Of a stretch of 64,000 nt of DNA, positions 56,170-64,000 are shown in pieces. Under the pieces are notes generated by a model. It did not search any database and was not told the origin of the DNA. It was given only the letters and a program-made list of their open reading frames with translations. Where the stretch lies: positions 1,074,001 to 1,138,000 of the forward strand of contig JAJGOT010000208.1 in the NCBI GenBank assembly GCA_022457155.1. Reading direction: 5' to 3'. Origin of the DNA: Cladopsammia gracilis. Its lineage: Eukaryota; Cnidaria; Anthozoa; Scleractinia; Dendrophylliidae. Position numbers and translations under genes: made by a program. The number at the start of each line of letters is the position of its first letter. Position 1 is the stretch's first letter.

Positions 56170-56395
56170 CAATTTTAAATCGGCCGAGAGCGCGTAGCGC
56201 GAGGACGATTTGAAATTACGAGCACGATTACCCCTGAATTGTACGACACGAAGTTCAGTTACTATTTAATCGCATCAATAACAAAATTCGAGATTTAAAA
56301 GTCTATGTAGTCTTTTTTGTACTCAAAGCGCCTAGGATATTTAATGTTAGTTTGAAAGTAGGAGGGGAAAAAAAGCATAAAAGAACCCATTTAAG
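55905..56395. repeat. 115-base direct repeats flanking two hairpins
   Basis: 55905-56017 and 56280-56395 share AACAAAATTCGAGATT, TTTTTTGTACTCAAA, AGTTTGAAAG and AACCCATTTAAG in order. Between them lie the hairpins 56044-56098 (GTGTCCAATTACA) and 56140-56250 (GTACAATTCAGGGAGTAATC and its complement). Confidence 0.55.
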
Positions 56396-57382
56396 CGATC
56401 ACTTTTCCAAAATACCAAATTTCTTCCAGTCAAATCACTATAGTCCAAACCTCTCCTAAGCCACCGCGACCACTTTCAACGCTGATTATTTGAATTTTGC
56501 TATAATAAATTGTTTTTAACCTCTGGTAAGTGATGTTACGGAACATTTTTCGGTAAAAAGGTAGATTTCAGTTAATTTTGAGACAGCATAATCTTCCATC
56601 TGATCGTAAGCTAGTTGTATCAGTGTTATGCACCTGCTCTTAGAACAAAGCCTTCGAATAAGAAATGAGCTTTAGGTTCTAAGAGGTTCTAAGGGCGTGA
56701 AAAGTAATATCATTAGAATTTCCTCTGTTTGTTCAGCTTATTTAAGTTAAACTGTGTTGTCGAAATACTATTGGCTACAACTCGTTTACGACAATTGTCC
56801 GTTTACTGAGTTACTTGGATCGAGTTCTGCCTGTAAGTGAGTGAGTCAAGAACACCATTAAACACCATGTTCCTTGATGACGTTTTGGTCCACTTGATAT
56901 AAAAGATCCCGGAGGGTAGCAGGGCACCTCTCGCTTAGCTATGGAGCTAAATTTCTCCAAAGCCCCTGTTACAGCGACCACTCGCCAATATTTCGTTGTC
57001 ATTCTGGCGGCCGCATACTGAAATAACATCAGTCTTTGTCTTGTTTTATATGATGCAAAACCTTGTGCTGATAGGTGCTATGGACATTGAAATTATCATA
57101 CTTCATATTCGAATTCATACAGCAGTTCATATGGTTCAAAGTTAAGACGGCATGTAGTCTGACCTCTCGTAAGCGACCATGTTGAAATAAGTGCATCGTA
57201 AAGGCCCGGCCACAACTTTTCTGGTAACGTAATAATACTATAAAATAATACTATAAAATAATACTTGAGTACTGTGGGAACGTATCTAACACGTGACCAC
57301 GGAGACAGTTAAGCTGAGATCTCTGGCGCACACGCAATGAGTTTAATAACTTTGAATAGGAATTTAACAAACACTCCAATTT

Positions 57383-57752
57383 TTAAAGTGCCTATCACCC
57401 CTAGAAAGTTGTTTTCAGAATCAACTCTTTGTACATTGAATAGTTGAATGGCAAAATATTTCTTGCTTTGATCGAGGTGTTAGTGAGTTATAGAGATTTG
57501 AATTTACAAAATGCTAATTAGATGACGTCAACCTGGGAATCATTTATTATACAACTACTTGTTTTCACCTCCAAGTAATATTTTTTACGAATCAATTGAC
57601 TATCCACAGTTTATTTTTAGTATTTATCAAATTAATTATCTTCAAGCTGTAAACTGCGCATTGTAAATCGGCGTAGAAGTAATGGCAAATTCCCGGGTTG
57701 ACGTCATCTAATTAGCATTAGCAATAATTTATTGGGGTGATAGGCACTTTAA
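57383..57752. mobile_element. MITE with TTAAAGTGCCTATCACCCC ends
   Basis: The left end is mirrored by GGGGTGATAGGCACTTTAA at 57752. A second inner pair, GCTAATTAGATGACGTCAAC and its complement, carries TGACGTCA. Confidence 0.65.
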
Positions 57753-57836
57753 GCGAGGTTCACCTGTATGCAGTTCAATCTATTCAGTTCAAAATGCCTC
57801 TCAGGATATCGAACTTTCTGATAAAATCTGTTTACT

Positions 57837-58124
57837 AATAGAACAGTTTTCAATTGAGTGTGAAAAGTAATTACACAATTGCTTTGGTTTTTCATTGCTA
57901 AGCTTTGTGATTGGCCAAAAAATCTCGCTCCACTTTCTCGACCAATCAGAAGTAAAACCAAAACCAATCGTGACTTGCTCGCACGCGTTTTCCCGCGCTT
58001 GGCGCCGCCGACATGTAATTGCTTCGAGCTCTGATTGGTTCATTGGATTGTTTACGACTGCTGTGATTGGTCAGAGAAATAACTTTGGTTTTGGTTTTAC
58101 CACACTCAATTGAAAACTGCTTTA
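57837..58124. mobile_element. 290-bp MITE, copy 2
   Basis: Closely matches 21155-21444 in the same orientation (GAACAGTTTTCAATTGAGTG ... CACTCAATTGAAAACTGC). The two copies differ at a few percent of positions by eye, suggesting recent spread. Confidence 0.7.
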
Positions 58125-58479
58125 ATATTGCGATCAGTCTATTATGACCATATGCAATGGCATATACCTAATGAATTAAATGAACCCCGATTTGTTCCGG
58201 TCCTCGATATATCTCGAAGTCACAGCTTGTTTTATTTGAACCTTCCGTAAGCGGCTACCCAAAATACAATGCCAATGTGATCGATCGCTTACGGAAAGTG
58301 GTCGATTTCGTTTTATTTTAGTTGAAATGTAACACATTACTCATTCAATTTGCGTCCGTACGGACGTCGAAATATATGGACGATTGGTCGCTTGCCAGAG
58401 GTTAAAAACAATAGAAAAATGTTGGTACATGCATATTACCGTTGAAATTGCAGGTAGTCGCGATCGCTTATGAGAGGTT

Positions 58480-58929
58480 ATAGGAAATTAACAATGCACG
58501 TTGACAACGCGAAGAAAATTTACGTTACACTAAATTAACGCGAATTTTTCAAAAGTTAGGTTTACATGCATTAAATTAACGCGAATTTTTCGATAAGCAT
58601 CTTGCTTTATTTACTGCGATTTTCATAATTCAGCAAACTCGCACTTTGAATAAGTGAGCTATCCTCTCGGGGAGACAGAGGAGTATCAAGATCAATCAAA
58701 CGACACTTGAACTCGATTTTAAACGAAGACGTCCTGTCAGAAAGTGACTCGGAAGAGCCAATAGATGAGTCATGAACTAATAAGGTTTTATAATGAAATA
58801 AAGGTGCTTTAAAATAACAATGTTGTAAAATAGCGTGCATTAAATTTACATCGACATTAATTAAGATACATTAAATTAACGCGAATTTTGTAAAATCGCG
58901 TTTATAAAGTGCATTGTTAATGTCCTATA
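58480..58929. mobile_element. MITE with ATTAACGCGAATTTT repeats
   Basis: TATAGGAAATTAACAATGCA at the left and TGCATTGTTAATGTCCTATA at the right are inverted. AAATTAACGCGAATTTT occurs three times inside. Confidence 0.55.
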
Positions 58930-59834
58930 ATAAGGTATAATTTTTTGACTGGAGAAAATTTGGAATTTTGGAAAAGTGGTCGCTTAGGAGAGGTGGTAGC
59001 GCATGCAGCCTTCGACTGTATAATTTATATAATACAGTGACAACATCCAACTTGCAAACTGAAGACCAGTTTTGCATATACAGTCGGTTTCATTTCTGCC
59101 AAAGTGAGTATAGTGTAGTTTTTGACCAAGAAAATACATTTTCGATATTGTCTTCTGTTGCCATGCACCAATGTCAGTTGAGTGGTATTATATGACCCCA
59201 ATTTGATACAACCGTACAACCCAACAATACACCTACATCAGTGAATCAAAACATTTATGTAAAAATACCTGCAGACGACAGGAGCCCGTACAGACGGTTA
59301 ATCTTAACGTCTGAACATTTTTAGGCGACAACCTTCCAATGGTATACTTTTGTGTCTGCGTTATTAAGTATCCTACAAATATGTTATATTATATAGCCAC
59401 CTTCTAAAACACTAACATCACTGAAATAAATATAACAACAATAAAAAATACACTTGCCATTATTGTTGGAGTAATATAATATTTTTTTTGACACGGGGCC
59501 GTGTAAATAGTATTAAGAGATCAGTCTCTATTTAATCGGGTTTTTAGAGTTTTTTTACGGGTTTCAACCCAGCCGTCGGGTTCCGATCTGAGGTCACTGA
59601 AAGGTTTAAAACTAAAATCAGATTATAGCACAACGCTTCGGACCTACTCTCGGCGCCACTGAGGAAAGTTTCAAGCACTCTCGCTTCAAACACGCCACTT
59701 TGCCTTCCGGATGTAATAGTGTTAAGTCTTTCTTAACTACCAATAAGTCTTAATAAGCTGTTCTTTTTAGCATTTTTATGGCGTCTTTTTGGTTATTAGT
59801 CTTTATCCCACATTTATTGTTTGGTTTAAGGAGA

Positions 59835-60250
59835 AATGCGCCATAATTCAGTAGAGCATGCCCATCTCCCCCCTCCCCTCCCGAGAGAAACCCCGGGTAT
59901 TAGCATTTTGTGAAGAAAAAAAATAGCAAATGCCCCATGGCGGAAACAAAAGAGCTGTGCAAATGCCCTGGGGTATAGTAAAAAGAAAGAAGGAAAATTC
60001 TTTGAATCTACGAAAGTAGGACTCGTCCAAAAGTTATTTGAAGGCAAACTAAATCAACAGAAAAGTGTTTCCCCTCAGATTTTCCTCCAGTGACCGATTA
60101 GAGCAAGTTCGCAAGAATTTTCTTAATCTAGTCAAAAATGGAACCAGGATTTTTTGAGGTCGAAAACACGAGAATGTCAAATACCCCGGGGTTCATTCTA
60201 ATGCCCGATCTCCGGGATTCGAACGTAAACAAATGCCCGAATAATGCCTG
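59835..60250. repeat. Inverted copy of the repeat at 45735-46040
   Basis: On the minus strand it reads GGGCATTTGTTTACGTTCGA, GGAGATCGGGCATTAG, TTGATTTAGTTTGCCTTCAA and CCCCAGGGCATTTGCACAGC. This copy is longer and ends in GGGGAGGGG. Confidence 0.5.
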
Positions 60251-60802
60251 GAACGTATGCAAAACGACCAAAAGCCTCGCTATTTCTACGGCAAATTATT
60301 CTGCAAAACAAAAAACAAAATGAACGCTTTTCCGAGTGTTTGTTCCTTCTCTGTTTTTTTTCTCTGGAAAATGCTTAGAATGGCGTAGCACTGTTTTTCC
60401 ATATCATTTTAGTGACTTTAAATTAAGGAAGCCATATATAAAAGCTAAAAAATACAGATTGCCGATGATCTTTTCGTTTCTCTTTGCTAAATATTTCGGC
60501 CACAGAAAATTTATCGAGAAAGGAATCTTATCGCCTAAATTTCTAGCTACTATCTCCTTTCCAAAAAGCCTAGCTAGCATTATTGCGTACCCAAACGACA
60601 TTTTTTTTCTCCCTCCGAAAACAAAAGGTTTTAAATTGTGAGGTATGTCCAGTGCAGGCAGAGGCGGGCCACGCTACTCCATGACTGGCAGCACAAAGTG
60701 TCCTCCCAATTGAAGTTCACAAAAACACACGAAATTCTGTCACATACGAAGTAAAATGAAAACGACAAATAGCTCTGTCAAATATGGAGTACTGGGACAT
60801 AA

Positions 60803-60925
60803 GTGCTTCTCCCTGGATGGGAAGCTAGTTAACCACAGGGTTACCCCCAGCATTTTGTCGCCGGTACCCGTTTATACACCTGGGTGGAGAGAGACAATGT
60901 GGAGTAAAGTTTCTTGTCTAAGAAA
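60803..60925 (-). repeat. 5'-truncated copy of the SINE at 9340-9635
   Basis: GGTTACCCCCAGCATTTTGT, CGCCGGTACCCGTTTATACA and CAATGTGGAGTAAAGTTTCT match the SINE body; the tRNA head is missing, as usual for truncated retroposons. Confidence 0.7.
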
Positions 60926-61159
60926 AGAACAGTTAAAATAGTTTGATATGTTCGGATTCTAACGAATATTTAAGTGGCAGAAAACTTTAGGGAAAGGAAT
61001 CCGATCCCACGAACTTCCAAGCTGCTTTTCCCTTTTCGGAAATCCCAGCTGAATTTATGTACTCAAAACGACGTCTTAAGTTTATCCCCTTCAAAACAAA
61101 AAAATATATATTAAATCTTCTTAGTTATATTACGAGAGCTCAAGGTTACATTTATTATA

Positions 61160-61850
61160 GGGACATTGTTCCGCCGAAATAACGAAAGTTTGCTTACCTA
61201 ATTTTCACGGTTATACCGCCAAATGCCACCAAATATATAACTAAATTGGATAAAAATATTCTATAGAGCAAAACAGAAGCAGTAGTTTGGAGATAAAGTT
61301 CAGGATTGCAAGGATGGAAGTGAGTTATCGTCCGGGGGGGGGGGACTCCCTTATATACACTATATAGGTATGTGCCGCCCGATAGGGTAGGGTTTTTGAG
61401 GTGCTCAGTCCTTAAATAGGGTATCCTTTTTGGTAATTTTGGTATTGTGATCCTTAGATATTCCTTAGATAGGGCCACTAAATTGCAGTATCCACCCCAA
61501 CGCGCAAAACGAAAAAGATATGGTCTGTTAAAACTGTACTACACGCCTGAATTTGGCCATAAAAAGGGTATCAAATCTCGATTTTCTACCCTTAAATAGG
61601 GTCAGGGTTTGAGAACGTTGGCGGCACACACCTATCGTAAATTGTCGGGGGTACCCCCCCCCCCCGGGGGTTATCGTTCATCAATTTTTATTTCGTGTCA
61701 GGCGGTCAGAAATCAAAGCTTCCATTCTGGTGGAATTTTGAGTTTTTTAGTCGTTATTTTGTCTTTCTAGTTTATCGTTTCTTTGCGTTCATCACTTTTC
61801 AAGCTTCTGACCATAATCATGAAAACACAATATTTCAGCCGGGATGATGT
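61160..61850. repeat. Dispersed repeat, copy B
   Basis: Pairs with 5700-6420 and is interrupted by the poly-G element at 61332-61669. Confidence 0.5.
61332..61669. mobile_element. Poly-G/poly-C-ended element with perfect 8-bp target duplication
   Basis: CCGGGGGGGG...ACTCCC and GGGGGTACCCCC...CCGGGG are the inverted ends. GTTATCGT stands directly on both sides (61324-61331, 61670-61677). The interior has TAGGGTA-type repeats. This is the clearest member for defining the family as hAT-like. Confidence 0.75.
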
Positions 61851-64000
61851 CCGTCCCTTTAAAGAAAACTCCAATCTACTTAATCACAGATATGTATGGT
61901 AAGAGGTAACCGAGGCCTTCCGAAACGATCCGTCGTGTGCCTTTGTTATAATAACTTTCCAATAACAAAAAATTGCGAAATGTCCTTCTTCAGTCATCCA
62001 AGCAAAATGGTGGAAACCTTAAGGGCCACACGGTTTTTACATCCTGGAATTTAGCTGAGCGAAAGCGGATGAGTGAGTGGGCAGTACAATATATATCGCA
62101 CGCGCGATATACACTTCCGTTTCCTGTACGGTATTCACGACAGCACGTGAATTCATGAAATGATCCGCAAATCCTGGCCATTGAGAACACCATGCTTCCG
62201 TTTCCGCTCAGCCACAGGCAGCCCAAGCTCACTATCATGGGAATGCAACGGTTTTGTGTTTAAAAGTAAACATTCGAATATTTTGTGAATAAAAGAAACC
62301 TATTCTGTTGTTGTGTGGTGTTCTTTGTTTCTTGCCCGCTCAGGCCGATTTAACGCGATTTTGGGTCTGGATAGTAAAGCTTGGGCTGTATGCGGCCATG
62401 CCGAATGCAAAACAGCAGCGTCTTGATAAACACATGGAACCCACACGAAATGTATGACCAGTTGTAATTTTACAATGGGAATAAAGGAAATGTACTGGTC
62501 TAGTATTATCGTAAAATATTGCAAATAATGTGTTCATCAAGTCTGCGTTTTGGCGAACTTGCGCCGTTCAAACTGACGCAAACGGCTTCCAACGCAAAAC
62601 CGCAAAACCCTTAAAACATATTCGCCCGATTTGAGTCGCAACTGGAGGCGACTTAAATGCCCACAAAGACTCTTACATAGGTAAATTTACGTTTAGTTTG
62701 ACTGATTTATTTTTAAATACCTTTTTGCAATATTTTACGATATCAAATACCGACGTTTCAGCATTTCTATATTAATAAAATTTTAAAAATGTCACAATTT
62801 GAATTGAACGGGTGGAGTTGGTGTCCTGTGGATGGTGATACAAATGACGACCGACTCCTGGAATATTTTATTCAGACTGAAATAAAGGCGTGCGTTCTCA
62901 TTTTCCTTTCTGGAAAGTTCTAAATACGTATTAAGCCAAATTTATGACAAAGACAAACACTGAGATCGAGATGAGTTGTAGAGTAAACGACCGCAATTGT
63001 CTCCAATTCAAGTGTTTTTCCTGTCAGCTTACTTCGCATTACGCAAAGCCGCTTAAATACGTGTATATATATTTGCATTTCTCGGCTTCGCGTTAAAAAA
63101 AATGTTGTACGTTTTTTAGCTAAATATTCAACTTGAAGCATCGAGTCAAGAAACACTACGTGTCCTTTCTGGAATTATTCGCGGAAACCACAGAGGTGAG
63201 ACTGAATTTTAACCCTTCTAATTCACTACTCGCGATAAATCAACTCCGATCCGGCTTATAACTTGCTCGTAACTTTTAAGCTGTGGAAAAAAATCTCTAA
63301 GTGTCACTATTCAAGTGAAAGCTACAGAACAGCACCGCTGTTCTATTATGAATTCTAAGTTTTGTTTTTAATTTTCAAAATGAATTATGTATACTTTTAT
63401 TTCCATATATTTGCTGGCAGTATTGGCGGCGATGGGGTTATTAGTATTAGGAAACAGATGCAAATTTGGTGATTTGTGTACTTTATAGTAAGAAAAGTGA
63501 CAATATTTATGCTCTTGTTAATACGCGCGCTTTTGTGGAGAGCGGTCGACTACTGGCTCAGACAGCGCGATAACATCGATCTGCTGGCATGAAAGGTATA
63601 TGTTATGTAATGTTTACTACATTCGCGTCCGTGTTGTATATATAAATAACGATGTTTCACTTTGTTGAAGGATCGCTTTCTATGATTGTGATTTATTGCT
63701 TTATTTTGATATATTTGTTCCTTGAATAACTAGCTTCGGTCACAAAGATTGACTTATTTTTCCTACAAAAAAAAATAAATAAATAAATAAAGATATATCT
63801 GATAAACTGACCCTGTATTGTACTCGCGAATGACTGTTTCTACAGGAAGGATGATGGCTCGGATATTGGTATTGCCATAATTATTGATCATGATTTATAA
63901 CAACAATATTAACATCATAAAAATTAGCAAATTTTCTGCTTTGTTTTGTATATAAAACGGTTCTCTGTTCTAAACAAAGCTTTGAAAAGCTTTGAATTAG
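61851..64000. other. Gene-free stretch to the window end
   Basis: No coding exon is supported. It holds a small palindrome near 62090-62112 (ATATCGCACGCGCGATAT) and an (AATA)n run near 63770-63790. Confidence 0.35.

Larger units (their letters stand above)
56445..59010. repeat. Decayed pogo-like cluster with nested MITEs
   Basis: CCTCTCCTAAGC, CCTCTCGTAAGCGACC, CCTTCCGTAAGCGG and their complements (GGTCGCTTAGGAGAGG near 58978) recur at both sides, like the subterminal repeats of a second pogo-type family. Three other MITEs (57383, 57837, 58480) lie inside. Ends are uncertain. Confidence 0.4.

Overview
This window looks like nuclear DNA of an anthozoan cnidarian, most likely a stony coral. 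That rests on an intron-rich p53/p63-family gene, very dense short non-coding transposons and tRNA-derived SINEs, and no bacterial gene organisation. The species cannot be named from sequence alone.

Three multi-exon protein genes can be assembled exon by exon with every splice phase agreeing. (1) Minus strand 8251-13051: an 8-exon, 287-residue leucine-rich-repeat protein with an acidic/basic N-terminal half. (2) Minus strand 16449-28309: a 12-exon, 543-residue p53-family transcription factor with a p53-like N-terminal activation motif, a complete DNA-binding domain (four zinc ligands and the DNA-contact arginines), a tetramerisation domain and a p63-like C-terminal motif, but no visible SAM domain. 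(3) Plus strand 32701-49124: a 5-exon, 588-residue type-B carboxylesterase with signal peptide, Ser-Glu-His triad and C-terminal KDEL, so probably an ER-lumen enzyme. A 163-codon open frame at 29981-30472 lies head-to-head with the p53 gene and may be a fourth gene. The left edge (1-470) carries a broken coiled-coil coding remnant on the minus strand. The genes share no visible pathway; they are neighbours in a repeat-rich region.

Most of the rest is mobile DNA, both between genes and inside introns. There are TTAA-flanked elements, including a 1.65-kb near-perfect palindrome with another TTAA element inside one arm; a family with poly-G/poly-C ends and 8-bp target duplications; a roughly 2.0-kb element with many CCGTTAG subterminal repeats inside p53 intron 4; hAT-like nested elements in p53 intron 5; CGATCG-rich hairpin elements; small hairpin elements in three copies; pogo-like elements with CAGT ends and TA flanks; SINEs with A and B boxes; a mariner-like transposase remnant; and the 3' end of a Penelope-like retroelement (GIY-YIG coding fragment followed by a hammerhead-ribozyme-like core) in esterase intron 2.

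Layout: 1-8250 repeats; 8251-13051 LRR gene; 13052-16448 gene-free; 16449-28309 p53-family gene; 28310-32700 intergenic with the candidate ORF; 32701-49124 esterase; 49125-64000 repeats with no gene I can support.
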